NCBI GenBank assembly: GCA_012845835.1
Contig: JABAKD010000002.1
Location: forward strand, 12,379,120 to 12,443,119
DNA length: 64,000 bases
Origin: Undaria pinnatifida
Lineage: Eukaryota; Sar; Phaeophyceae; Laminariales; Alariaceae
Direction: 5' to 3'
In this document: positions 33,062 to 44,664 of the stretch, one piece after another
Numbering within the stretch: position 1 is the stretch's first letter
How the letters are laid out: each line of letters opens with the position of its first letter
Made by a program: the position numbers and the translations under genes
The notes under the pieces: model-generated
What the model saw: only the letters and a program-made list of their open reading frames with translations
Told to the model about the DNA's origin: nothing
The model's database searches: none

Positions 33062-33723
33062 GTACAGGTTATTTATATTAGGGGCGTCTTGTTTTTTTGT
33101 GTGTGATGTCGTTGGTTGGAGGTGCTTTAGTGCTGTAAAATTGTACCAGGTATTTCTTTACACGTTCTTTACGTAAAAAGAGTACTATGAGAGTCTGTCG
33201 ACCTATCCCTGAACATGGAGGACATAGATGGTGGTGTTTCCATTTTGGGCAACTGGCTTCATAATATCTTCAGTTAGTGTTGCTGACTTTGCGTCGTCTG
33301 AGTTTTTTGTTTCTTTAATAACGAGGTAGTTTTGGAAACATCCAAAACATATGGTGTAGGTGATCAAAGCAGTAATATGGGCACGTATCAGCAAAACGGC
33401 AGTCAACAAAAAGTCGATCGCAACGAATTACGCCGCACAATGTCTGAAACCGCCTTGTGTTTCGAGACAGACTGGTGTTGGGTATGTTATAGGCGGGTAT
33501 GTTGCACTCGATCAAAATGCATGCACCAAGACAGTACACGAGTACACGACCGCCCTCGCTCACCCCTCCCCGCCTCCCTTTGCTCCCGTCCCCTCCTCTG
33601 CCCCCCCCACCCCCCTCCTTTCCTCCTTTGCTTCTCCTTTGCCCTTTTTTTACCACCCCTCCCCCCCGCCCCCCCTTTGTCCCCGAAATGAAACCGCTGT
33701 CCATTCATTCGTTTGTTATTTAG
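33062..33723 (+). other. Putative intron of the coiled-coil gene
   Basis: It starts GTACAG and ends '..cattcgtttgttatttag'. A pyrimidine-rich block at 33555-33680 is followed by that acceptor. Open frames in it are C-rich artefacts. Confidence 0.35.
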
Positions 33724-33759
33724 GAGGAGCCGCGGACGACGAAGAGGGCAAGGCACTGA
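33724..33759 (+). CDS. Possible last exon of the coiled-coil gene
   Basis: After the TAG acceptor, the phase-0 frame reads EEPRTTKRARH and stops. It would give a short basic tail to the acidic end of the previous exon. Only the phase match and splice consensus support it. Confidence 0.25.
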   Translation, partial: EEPRTTKRARH

Positions 33760-33844
33760 GCAGGATCTGTCCTACCAATACTTCTATACCTGGGTCCTCG
33801 ATGACCAGAACGCGGTTGCGGTGGCGCCAGATTTTCAAGGGTGT

Positions 33845-34175
33845 GTTTCGTGGGGTATATTCTTTGGGTACAGCCGGGTACCTACCCGAGTAGTGTATAT
33901 CCTCTGGGGGTATTCGAGTACCTACCTCAGTAAGTAGCAGGGTACATACGCTAGGAGTACCTGGACACCTATCTATGACAATACCTACCCGAGTACGACC
34001 ATATTCAACCCTGTTACTACTACTGGAAAAGTTATCCCACACTAATTCCAGGTAGTTTGTCCCCATAAACGTGCTTGCAGTTCTAGAGGGGTTAACCGAG
34101 TACAGACTTAACAGCCAGGGTAATGGTACTCGGGTACCTTAAGGTATACTTCGAAGCACCTTGTATACCCTACCA
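33845..34175. repeat. Decayed relative of the CCCGGG array
   Basis: Repeated 'tacctacccgagta' and 'ctctgggggta' units plus 'gtatacttcgaag' echo 28325-28680, but the central CCCGGG has mostly drifted to CCCGAG. Confidence 0.6.
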
Positions 34176-34239
34176 CAGCATACCCTTACAAGCCTTTTTG
34201 ATGAGGGTCCTGATGGGAATGGGGCGAGTTGTTATGAGG

Positions 34240-37200
34240 TATGATGGTGTATAGCTCATTTCTACTGCCCGCTGGAGGGTCGAAATTTTCAAACAAAAAG
34301 TTTATGTTGGTTTGTAACTGTTGCGGTTGGTGTGGATGGTAACTAACTGTTGCCGTTTATGTGAAGAGTAACTAATTGTTGCTGCTGACGTGAAGAGTAA
34401 CTATATGTGTTGCTGTTCATGTGAGGAGTGACTAACTGTTGCTGTTTTTTTGAAGAGTAACGTTCCCTGCTGTCGAAGTGAAAACTAACTTATGTGGTGG
34501 GCTTTTAACCTCTTTAGAGCTGCACACGCTTCTGCCCGACAAAGTACTTGAAATTTGACTTGGATCGTTTTCGGAGCAGCATTTTTTATTTTCCGTCCGC
34601 CGAAGGATTACAAAAAAAAAATGTTGCTGCTGGCGTGAAGAGCAACTGTTGCTGTTGGTGTGAGGAGTAACTAACTGTTGCTGTTTACGCGAAGAACAAC
34701 TAACTGTTGCTGTTGGTGTGAAGAGCAACCAACCGTTTATTTTGATGCGAGGAGTCACGGTTGCAGCTGATGTGAAGAGCAACTAACTGTTGTTGTTTAT
34801 GTGAGGAGTAACACAGCTGCTGCTGCTGCCGCTGCTGTGATGTGAGTAGGCGTTTGACCAGTCAGTGCGATCGCCCACGCTGGTGCAGCTGAAACACGAT
34901 ACTTTGTTAGAAATCATCACAGCACTTCGGCTGTGAGATCGAGGATCGAAACTCATCATATTTCAAGCTGTGTGTGGTACTTCAGCCCCGCATTCGTGCA
35001 GGGGGGAGACAGTGAAATTTTGCACTTGTTTTTTCAACTTTTTAGTCCCGTGGTTGGTGGTGAACAGCGCTTAACTCTCCGTCGTTCCGGACACACACGC
35101 GAGGGGGGGGGGGGGGGGGGGGGGGGGGGACGTGGATGCAGGAAAGGAGGGAAGGTCCTGTTCTTCGCTTTGAAAAGTTTTACCCCTTTATAATTTCACC
35201 CTCATTTTGCGTGACAAACTACTTGGGATTTTTATGTTCCAGTGATTGTAGGGTTTACTATCCCTTGGCCAGGACACGCACGGGAAGGCGAGACGGAGGG
35301 AAATTTGCAACTTTTTTTTCCGTTTTTTTCCCCCGACGTCGTGAAAGCCTGAACCCTCATCCAGGACATGCAGTGGGGGAGTGGGGGTGGGGGCAGGGCG
35401 GGTATAGGAATCACAGAGCACGACAAGCTTCAGACCTTTGCGCGTACCACCATAGATAGAAATATAAAGATGCTTGAGGTCTTAATTCAAATACCAAACG
35501 ACCCTTACATTTCCGTCCAGAGTGGTATGATAGGGTGATGGTGTATAGCACAAGCTCGGGGCGCTTTAGATACGACCATGGGCGATACGCCTGCGATGGT
35601 GCAATGCTATGTCTTACCTGGGTGCTGACTGTGTGGCTTTACGTCGGGAAGTAAGTGGAGTTTCTTGGTGATATGTATTATTGATGTTTTTGTGCCGGGG
35701 GCGATAATCCTATAAAGAATACAACGTTGTTGTCACGCCTCAGTGGTTACTGTGCTTTTAGTGAAGTGGGGCTTACTGGTGATATGTAGGGGTGTTTGTG
35801 TGTCAGGCGGTGATGTTGGAGTGATACTATGAAGGTGGGGAGGGCAAAAAAAAAACTCAAAAACGGGTGTTACTTTGTTGTGGTGCTGTGTGTGCTATGG
35901 CTCGAAAAATAAACGTTCAGATCTTCTGTCGACGGGCGATGTATTTCAGCTGCCATAACTCCGTAACCCTGACAGGTTATACTTCGTGAAGTGGGGTTTC
36001 TTATGATATGTGTGGATTTTGTATGTTGGGGGGTGGTGATAATCGATAATCCTATTAAAATTAAAATGTCGATGTCACGCCTGAGTGGTTACTGCCTTTG
36101 TGGTGAAGTGGAGTTTATTGGTGATGTGTATGGATGTTTGTGTGTTGGGCGGTGATGTTGGAGTTGGAGTGATGAAGTGAAGGTGGGGAAGACAAAACAA
36201 AACACACGCAAATACTACAGGTGTTCCTTTTTTTCGGTGCTTTGCTGTGTGCTGTGACTCGAAAGAAGACTACACAGATGTTCTATTGACCGGCGATGTA
36301 CTTGAGCTGTCGTACAATGGTAGACCTGACCAAATAATTTAGTGGAGTGGGGTTTCTTGGTGATATGTATGGATGCTTGTGTGTCGGGAGGTGATGTTGG
36401 AGTGTATGTGGGGGTGGGGACGGGAAAAATGATGAAAAACCACATCAGCTTGTGAGAGACGGAGATATTCGCCGGAACTCATAATTGCCAGCTGCGTGTG
36501 ACGTTTTATGTTGACCGCTCTGAGCGATACCGCGGTGTCTGTGCGGGACATTATTTCTTTGACGAAAAACGGTGGTTTCGGTATTTGGGAATTTTTATTT
36601 CTTTGACCTGATGTGGGCATGTGGGGAAATCATGCTTTTCTTAAACGAAGCAGACGCGTCGGGGTTTGTTATTTTCCCTTCATTTCTCTGGCGGAACGGG
36701 CTTTTCGGGGCCTTGCCGTGGGAGCTGATGAGCGCATGCGTGTCCCTGTTGTGTGCAGTCGGTTGAAACCCCCTCTAAAACTCACCAGTTGGACTGGCCC
36801 ACGTTTTCGGTGTGACAAAAACGCTTGGAGCCAGTGTGGGATGACAACATTTGCCGCATAGTAAAGGGCTTGAAGCGAGGCTCTCGTTGAAGAATGTTCC
36901 ATAGACGTTTTTTCGAGAGAGCGACGGTAATGCGCCACGGTACTAGTAGTATAGAGCTGTGCGATACTCGGGTCGGGTCGGGTCGGGTCGGGAACGTTTC
37001 AAATATCACCGGTCGGGTCGGGCCGGGTCGGGGGATTTTCAAACCTCGCGGGTCGGATCGCGTCAGATGTCAACATCTAACAATCTCATGGGTTGAGAAG
37101 CATTGGAGTGAGGGGGTGAGTTCACGTTTTGATAGATTCTCGCCTTTCTGTACGACGGAGATGGGGGATAGGACCGATACCGTTGTGGGGAGGGCGAACC

Positions 37201-38400
37201 TCTAGGGGGGGCTGGATGGAGAGGCAAAAATTGTCAGCATGAAATCGTATTTCTTCTGAGAAGTTTCCCTTTTTGTGTGTGTCGGAAGTTGGAGGAGGCG
37301 TGCGGGTGTTTTTGCACAAGCTCCGGACGCTGGGTATGGATGGGGACAAAATACTGAAAGAAAACCGTTTTTCTTCTTCATTGCTTGATTGGTCGATAGC
37401 CGAGCTGGACATTGTCGGGCGGCATTTCAACAGCTCGTCGACCTTTATAGACCGTTTGCTTTGGCAGCATCGTTGTTTCAGCAACCAAGTTGACATGACA
37501 CACGACACATACATCACGTGGAAGTGTCTGGGCCGGGGCAAAAACTGATCGATCAAACATAAAGCAACCTTCCTCACGCTTACGCGCTTTCCCCGACGAT
37601 GCTGCTGTGTGCCCGCCCGCAATGGCCCTTCGGCGGGGGGGTATGGGGGGGGGATGGGGGGGGGGCGGGGGGGGGGCGGCGCCACTGAACTGCAGGAATT
37701 TTAACCGCGTGACGCACAAAATCAAAACCCCCCAATCATCTCCAACGATAGACAGCCCCCCCGTCGACAAACGCCTGCCTCGAAATTGTCCTTTATGGAG
37801 GGGGACGGGGGGGCGCCACCGAATCGAAAAAAAATCAAAATTATGACGCACAAACGCAAATACCAAAAAAAATACCAACACCGACAGCTCCCCCGCTTGA
37901 TAAACGCCTCCCTAACCCCCCCCCGCCCGCCCCCCGCCCAGGCCAGTTGATATTTTTTCCATCCCAACGATATTTTTTTGTTACATTTTTTCTCCAGGGC
38001 CCATCTTGTTCGTACCAACAACTCAGATCCGGGGTCACACAACAGTCACCCCCCCCCTCCCTCCGCTACACCTGTCTGCACATACTTGTAGTATACACAG
38101 CAGAATGAAGAAGCCAAATATCCGGCGCAGTTCTTTCACATCTCTCGGCGATCAGTGCACAATTTATTCACTGCATGCTTTTGTTTTTGTCTTGAGCAGC
38201 AAAAGCCGCTTCTGCTACTTGCTGCACAACCTTATGCCACACTAATTCCAAAGTTTTTTTCGTCTCCAAAACGTGTTTGCAGCTCTAAAGGGGCTGACAA
38301 GGACTTGGAGAGTGGGGGCGGCTGCTGCAGAATAAGAACCTCGATCGGCACCGCGTTCGATGCTCCTATTAATACGGAAAAATAAAGCTTTATCTCTCTG
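34240..38400. repeat. Composite repeat module A, copy 2
   Basis: Collinear with 1-3830 (see that entry). Sub-parts: GTTGCTGTTG minisatellite at 34310-34830; family C fragment at 34925-34990; G-run at 35103-35129; roughly 335-bp array at 35647-36400; family C fragment at 36450-36560; SINE-like tail at 37990-38100. It also has inserts absent from copy 1, such as the GGGTC repeat at 36970-37040 and G-rich text at 37620-37680. No conserved frame. Confidence 0.75.
36968..37055. repeat. GGGTC repeat block
   Basis: Four CGGGT pentamers are followed by degenerate 'gggtcgggccgggtcggggg' text. A related block lies at 60700-60890, where 'ttcaaaatctcacgggtcgg' also occurs. 'tatagagctgtgcgatac' before it resembles the hAT-like end at 59550. 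Confidence 0.6.
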
Positions 38401-39090
38401 GAAGCAAACACGAAAAAAAGTCGGGGCTGGGGGGGTCAGAAACAGAAACTCGATCGGTACCGCCTTCAATGCTCTTCGAAACACGAAAACGATAAACAAC
38501 CCCCTCTAGACTGATTCTACGATAGCCCCCCCCCCAAACCAGCGATTTTCTTCAGCGACTCCGTTTCATGGCTGCTTGACACGAGGAAGAATGATAGGCA
38601 AATAAGATCTTCACATACTTTCTTTTTTGCAAAGGAAGGACTAGTAGTAGTAGTACTATCCAACGACGGCGCCGGGGTGGCAAGGGGCACCATATTTAAA
38701 GAGATATGCCCGGGAGCTGGTGTCAAAACAAACCGGCGATTTCGTTAAAGAAAGGTCGGGCGGGCTATATCGTAGAACGACTCTCTAGAGCCCCAAAACC
38801 CCTCCCCTATGCTGGTTCCAAGGGATTTGTCCCCAAAAACGGGTTTCTAGTTGTACATGCGTTAAGGTCTGATCCGAAAAATTGAACGGAAAAGGGTCTT
38901 CCGACATCGACCACGCACAAATGCACATATATGGGACAGATCACGATCTACATAACCTAGATCCTTTATAGAACTCTGTCGTAGTGACATGTTGTGCAAG
39001 AGCTATGTTACATAGTACCCCAGGTCCATGTCAGAAACCTTTGCGCTACAGTAGATCATGCAGATAATACACCCTCCCCCCCGGCAGCGA
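38400..39090. other. Non-coding stretch
   Basis: A (AGT)n run lies at 38641-38655. 38395-38470 repeats the 'cgatcggtaccgc.ttc.atgctc' block found at 38341. No gene. Confidence 0.4.
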
Positions 39091-39091
39091 T

Positions 39092-39560
39092 TTTGTGTGT
39101 AGGGGACCTGGACCTACCAGTAAAGAACAAAGAGACATGCAAGTAGTCGGGAGGAGGAGGGCGCGGCTACAAAAATGTGCCCGTGTGGCACAACAACAGA
39201 GAGTAAGACTCACATCTAGTAGGAAAATGTGAAATACACACAAGGAGGAACGGGATGCGTTAGAGGAGGTGAGGAAATTAGACGTATCATATAGGTGACA
39301 TGGAGGAGTATGGTAGACTAGAGAGTGTAGCGAGAAAACGATCGCTATCCTAGGAGATAGTAGGTGGCCGCAGTTGGCGACTTCAAAAGCAGGATCCGTA
39401 GAATAGGATAACCAAACAGTTTCTATATGTGTTTAAATATATAAGGGATAAGGGAAGAAGAGCGTAATGAGCGCCTTAAGTGTAGTAGTAGGTGTATCTA
39501 TTAGGTAGTAGGGACGGTGCTCCGTCTCGAAAGTGATGCGTGGTCAATGCTCAAGTGACT
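39092..39560 (+). mobile_element. LINE 3' end, copy 2
   Basis: It aligns with 15262-15665: 'ggacctggacctacc' against 'ggctggacctgcc', the CPCG...H knuckle at about 39175-39215, 'aaggaggaacggga', 'agcgagaaaacg..cgc.atcctagga', and the 3' end 'gcgtggtcaatg.tcaa'. The zinc-knuckle frame is broken just after the His codon by a one-base shift followed by stops, so this copy is dead. Both copies begin at nearly the same place. Confidence 0.7.
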
Positions 39561-39570
39561 ACATATCCAT

Positions 39571-39850
39571 ATGCTACGATAGAGATGCACACCACTTTTT
39601 TTATGAGGTTCCTCAATTTGGGAGGTCAAGACCTCTCTATGAAGGCAAAAACTGATTTGGAGAGAAAACATTACCAGGTAAACTGCAAGTACCGGATGAA
39701 ACATCCCACATGGGCGAGGTACACAACGAGAATCATGCCCCAGAAAAAAGGTATCGAGAGCTCCGAGAATTTTGGGTGAAGGAGTCCCGTGTTTCAGGGA
39801 AAAAATGACAAAAAAAAAGTGCTACCTCTAGATAATAATCGTAGAACGCG
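39571..39850 (-). mobile_element. MITE family D, copy 3
   Basis: Ends 'atgctacgatagagatgcac' and 'aatcgtagaacgcg'. The interior 'cctcaatttgggagg.caagacctc' and 'agaattttgggtgaagg' is shared with copies 1 and 4. Confidence 0.75.
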
Positions 39851-39885
39851 CCTAAAGGCATAAGAAAGGCACAAGCAACAAACGA

Positions 39886-39926
39886 CTACGCCCCCCCCCC
39901 CCGCTGCCCCCCCCCCCCCCCCTGGC
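39886..39926. repeat. Poly-C runs
   Basis: Two C-runs separated by 'gctg'. Confidence 0.95.
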
Positions 39927-39929
39927 AGC

Positions 39930-40725
39930 ATGATCAAGGTCACATGCAAATCATACAGATCAAGGATCTGCCTACCCTCTGAAATACGTGGATCGTTCTT
40001 TGTGAGGATCTGCTATATGTCCGATGTGCGAACATGCTGCAGCTTTCTGCCTACAGCGCAGCTCTCCACCTGACGCGAGGGGTGCTCCAGGTATACGTCT
40101 TGGCCCAGCTTCGACATAGCAATTGAAAAAACATGCGCTTTAGATACTAAACCCTAACCCTGACCTGGACCGCCTGAGATTTTTCCCTGAATAGTTCGAA
40201 GCATGAAGATATGAAGATATGTTGGAAGAATTGCTGTGGATTTTAGACCATTTTGAGTCGAAAATGGGCCAACTCGAGTGAACAACTCTACTGATTCTAA
40301 ACCCGGCCACCTGGGACTTTTCCCGGCATAAAATGCAATGAACAGCTACTGCATAGTGTCGAGAATGGACTACACCATATTGTGTAGAAGCTGGGGCCAA
40401 GTCGTAAATACTATCAACGCTGTCGTCGGGCCCCATGTGGACATCGCACTCTCATGGATAACCCAAACAAGGAGTGTCTCGGTGTTATCCTCGTGCATGC
40501 AGGAGCGTGTAGCCTCTACGACATTTCATGCTATGAATACACGCGTCGTCGTGCAACTAACTCCTTGCCTCTTGGAGCCCAACAACATGATGAAAGCAGT
40601 GCAATAACTGCTCCCTAGCTACAAAAGCATGCTACGCCTGGGTGGAGGTGTGCGCACAGGTCTAGTTTTGGTACAAGACAGGCTCACTCTTTACTCAAGG
40701 CACTCTGTAGTCTCACCCCACGAAA
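39930..40725. repeat. Family E copy and flanks
   Basis: 40145-40420 carries the family E blocks twice over ('ctaaccctgacctggaccgcctgag', 'ccggccacctgggac', 'atgggccaactcgagtgaac'). No gene seen in the flanks. Confidence 0.5.
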
Positions 40726-40730
40726 AAGCG

Positions 40731-40997
40731 ACGCGTGCTACGATAGAGGAAGCACTTTTCATATAAAAAAAACCGTTTCTGAATGACGGGGCTCCTCTTA
40801 ACCCAAAATCGTCGGAAATAGGCCATTTTTTTTCATGATTCTCGTCATGTACCCAGGCCGTGGGATGTTGCATCCGGTCTACTAGCAGTTTTTTTCCCTC
40901 GAAATCAGTTTTTGCCTTATTATAGAGAGGTCTTAAGCTTCCAAATTAAGGAAACCTCAGAAGAAAAAGTGGTGTGCACCTCTAACGTGGCACGCAT
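40731..40997 (+). mobile_element. MITE family D, copy 4 (best preserved)
   Basis: Left end 'acgcgtgctacgatagagg', right end 'cacctctaacgtggcacgc', roughly 30-bp inverted ends, about 267 bp in all. Interior: 'tttctgaatgacggggctc', 'cccaaaatcgtcggaaat', 'gattctcgt', 'gaggtcttaagctt'. Confidence 0.8.
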
Positions 40998-40999
40998 CA

Positions 41000-41160
41000 A
41001 ACGACTTATTCAGAGAGAAAAAATGTAAGGGTACCTCTCGACGAATCAAAACGTAAGGTTACTCTCTGCGACGAACCATATCCCATGGGGCATAGGTACA
41101 AAAGTAACAAAACACTCTTTTTGCTGTAAAAAGCCACAACAATGTCTATTGGCCAGGGGC
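41000..41160. other. Short spacer between MITE copies
   Basis: Contains a direct repeat 'aaaatgtaagg.tac.ctct'. No gene. Confidence 0.4.
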
Positions 41161-41400
41161 GACGCGTGCTACTATATGAGGTATGATTCATTAGAGGGTA
41201 TACCACTTTTTGGCAACAATATTTTTTGAATGACGGGGCTCAGGGAGGCACTCTTTTTCGGCTGAAATGGTTTCTGAATGACTTAAGACACTCCTTATCC
41301 CAAAATCGTCGGAAATACGCCATTTTTTTTTTTTTATTCTCGTTGTATACCTAGGCCATTGGGATGTTTCAACGATAGCAGTTTTATTCTTATATATTCT
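41161..41400 (+). mobile_element. MITE family D, copy 5 (right end lost)
   Basis: It has the left end 'gacgcgtgctac' and the interior through 'gggatgtttcaacgatagcag', but the right inverted repeat is missing. Confidence 0.65.
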
Positions 41401-41640
41401 CGCCTGTTGTATTTGACAATACGTATCTCTTTCTTATAATTAGCGATGCCAGAAAGTAATGGTAACTACAAATATTCTATAAAATATTCTAGCTTTCGAT
41501 CCATGTATCATACAACAACAACTTATGAAGATTTAACACGTTATTTACTACACTTAAACACTGGGTTGCATGCTGCATTGAACATCAAACCTTCTAGAAT
41601 AGTAAACATTACAAGCCAGATGATATAAAGGGATGTCTTA
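41400..41640. other. AT-rich stretch with a 60-codon frame
   Basis: 41446-41628 (+) opens with ATG and reads MPESNGNYKYSIKYSSFRSM..., with a base composition distinctly more AT-rich than the surrounding DNA. No family is recognised. Confidence 0.3.
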
Positions 41641-42668
41641 TTGCTTCAATCGTCAGGTTTGTCCCCTTTGAGGATTTATAGTTTCCGCGCACATATTGAA
41701 ATGTCCCGCCCCCCGCCCCCCCCCCCCCTCCCCTCCCCCTCCCCTGACCCCTCTTGTTCATGAAAAACCCCAACCCTCCCCCCCCCCCCCCCGTCCCCCG
41801 TCCCCCGATCCCCCCCCTTCCGCCTAGTTTGTCCAAACGCCCCACTCACAATCGAAATCGGCCAGAGTAATAAACACCTATACGCAGTTGATATCACGTC
41901 ATTATCTTTCTGACCATCCATGACGTAGTTTTCAATTCTTTTCCCCCCGACCCCCCCCCTTCAACGCCCCCTCTTTTCCAACCACCCGCACGATCGCCTA
42001 GACCTAGCACCACGCGTACAACAAGCCCCCACATATCTTTGATCTCACAGCCGAATTGTATTTGAATATTATTTGTGACCTAAACCTGCTAAAAAATCTT
42101 CCCCCCCGCCCCCCCCCCCCGTCTCGCTCTCCCTTACTCAAACGCCCCACCAAATATCGAAATCCGCCAGATTAATAAACACTTTACGCACAGGATAATA
42201 TCACCTCATTATCTTTCGAGAGCCATTCATGCCGCTGCTTTCCCCCCCCCCCCGCCCCGAACGCCCCCTTCTTCCCCATCACCCACACCATCGCTTAGAC
42301 CTAGCACCACACGTATAACAAACCCCTCACCTAAAACCCTTCCTTTCCCCCCCCCGCCCCCACCGCCCACCTTCCCCCCCCCCAACCCATCCCAACCCCA
42401 CCCCCTGGAACACTCCACCCTCTCTCTACTCACTGATTGTATGACTTACCCCAGGATATACATGATAAACTGATGCATTATTTCCAAAACCGTCACATTT
42501 ATCCCCTCAAAATAATGTATAGTTTCCACGCACATATCGAGCTGCCCCACACGCCCCCCCCCCGCCCCAACCCCCCCCCCCCTCCCCCAATAATAAACTG
42601 GTGCCAAAACCGTCAGATTTATCCCCTTGAAAGGATTATCACTTACATGCACAAATTGCCCCCCCCTT

Positions 42669-42700
<32 letters not shown>

Positions 42701-42770
42701 AAACCCGCTCGCTTTTGATCAAAACCAGGCCCCCACGTCCTTTAAAACTCCGCCCGCCCCCCCCTCACCG
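41640..42770. repeat. Poly-C-interrupted tandem repeat, about 307-bp period
   Basis: Unit 1 (about 41829-42030) and unit 2 (about 42136-42330) share 'aaacgccccac', 'atcgaaatc.gccaga.taataaacac', 'ttatctttc', and 'gcctagacctagcaccac'. A 'gtcagatttatcccct' block, also in family C, recurs at about 41657, 42492, 42614 and 42846. Long C-runs separate the units. Gly-rich minus-strand frames here are artefacts. Confidence 0.7.
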
Positions 42771-42789
42771 GTTATTCGACTTACAAGAT

Positions 42790-43075
42790 TCACTTGATAA
42801 AACAAGATTCACTTGATAAAAGGATACATTTCCCTCCACAGCTGTCAGATTTTGTCCCCCTCAGAAACGGGTTTTATAGTTTCAGCGCACAGACTGACTA
42901 AAATCACCCTGTTGACCCTGATAGCTACACTGTAGTTGTAAGGGGAGTCGCCGACCTATATCCTTAATGAGGACACACAACTCGTAATGCGCGCGATCGG
43001 AGTATCACACACAGCTTGCAAAGATGAGTTTCGACGAAATCTTCGATCTTACAGCTGGAGTGTATTTTCATTTTT
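42790..43075 (+). repeat. Repeat family C, full-length copy
   Basis: Matches 61537-61826 closely and 61184-61470 inverted. It ends at 'cagctggagtgtattttcat'. The block order is cttgataaa, gtcagattttgtccccctc, aaacgggttttatag, gggtcaacaggg-complement, gccgacctatatcc, cacacagcttgcaaagatga, gatct.acagctgg. Confidence 0.8.
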
Positions 43076-43079
43076 TATA

Positions 43080-43500
43080 GTATTTAAATCAGTTTTCCGA
43101 GAGGGTTTCAAGCTCCAAAATTAACGGAACCTCGGAAAAAAGTGCTGTGCGGCACACCTCAAACTATCGTTAGCACGCGTCCAGGACTTGACCCAAAAAA
43201 TCGCCGGAATGTCATTCTCTTGTTTCGTGATATATGAGAACATTTTTTATGCCTACGCCCGACTCATGTTGCGGTAAAGGTTCACCAGCTTTTTTCTGAA
43301 GAGCTCCTTTTTGAACTTCGGGGGTCCTCTATGCACAATGCCCCACCCACAAGAACAAGATTTTGAGGAAAGCGAAAAGTACGAGGTTACCCGATGAGGA
43401 ATCCCATGGTGGCTACGTACATTTCAAAAACAAAAAATGCGAAAAAAAATGACAATCCGGCGATTTCGGGTTAATTAAGGTGCACCGACATGCGCTACGA
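43080..43500. mobile_element. Nested MITE family D fragments
   Basis: 43090-43190 is a right half in plus orientation ('ccaaaattaacggaacctc', ending 'gttagcacgcgtcc'). 43256-43500 is a minus-orientation copy ('gttgcggtaaaggttcacc', 'ccggcgatttcgggttaa') that abuts the next copy. Confidence 0.55.
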
Positions 43501-43761
43501 TATAGGTAGCACTTTTTGGCTGAAATGGTTTCTGAGTGACGGGGCTCTACACTTATAACCCCAAATCGTCGGAAACATGACATTTTTTTGCATGATTCTC
43601 GTGATATTTTGTACCTAGGCCATGGGATGTTTCAACGATAGCAGAGACCTATTTTTATCCAAATCAATTTTTGGGTTAAGACGGGACATGTCTTAAGCTC
43701 TCACATTGAGGAACCTCAGAAAAAAGTAGTGTGCGTGTGCACCTCTATTGAAGCCCGCGTC
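43489..43761 (+). mobile_element. MITE family D, copy 6
   Basis: Left end 'atgcgctacgatataggtagc', right end 'cacctctattgaagcccgcg', with the standard interior. Confidence 0.75.
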
Positions 43762-43769
43762 CACCGTGT

Positions 43770-44540
43770 AATTCAGAAAGGAGCGTTTCAGCCAAAAAGT
43801 GGTATATGCACCTAGTCTAAATACCTCTATCGAAGCAAGCGTCGCCCCCCCCCCTTGAAGGTTTGGTCATCGCGTTGCACTCTTCCCTTTCAGTTCACTC
43901 ATAAAATCAGTTGTTGGGCGAAGGTATAGCGTATTTTATCAACCCACCACACCCTCAGAAGGCAAAAAGAGCCAGAGCCAGTGCACACCTTAACCTCTAC
44001 CGTAGCATGTGCCGATCTATATAAAGTCTATAGCCCCTCCGTTGAGGATCCCCTTTTTAGATAATTAAAAAACGCCGAAAAGTTTTACACCCCCATAGCG
44101 TAACTCGCGTCCAAATATATTCATAGCAGCGTACGTTGCTATGGGTGTGGCTGATATTTTGTAAAATCGTACCTGGTAGGTTTTATTCGCTAATTTTCCG
44201 CTCTGAAAGTTTCAAAAGAGGGTTCATTTAATACTGACGTGGCTCCGCTGACTTGATTCGCAGAAGAGCATGTGTGGACCACAGCTTTAGTTTTCCGCCA
44301 ACCAGGCCAAGCTGATGATGATGAGATGACGATATGTTGCATTGAAAGTACACACGCAAGTCGGAGATACTCCGCAAATACAACATTCTGGACATAGGAG
44401 TGTCACATTCAAAGAAAACTATATACACCTGTAAAACCGAGCGGCTGGTGTATCACGCAGCTTGCAAAGATGAGTATCGATCCTAAATTTACCGATTTCA
44501 TAGCCGACGTATTTATAATGTTATAAAATAGTTTGATGGG
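43770..44540. other. Non-coding stretch with repeat fragments
   Basis: 44455-44515 is a family C terminus ('cgcagcttgcaaagatgag'). 44235-44270 matches family E at 4200. No gene seen. Confidence 0.45.
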
Positions 44541-44664
44541 TAAAGATTCACCGGCACCATAGCGGCAACAGGCACTATTCCTCATGCTGCCACTACTGGT
44601 TGTTCCCATGTGTGTCAAGCGATTTCACAGGCACTATAGCGGGCAACCGGCACTACTCAACCGG

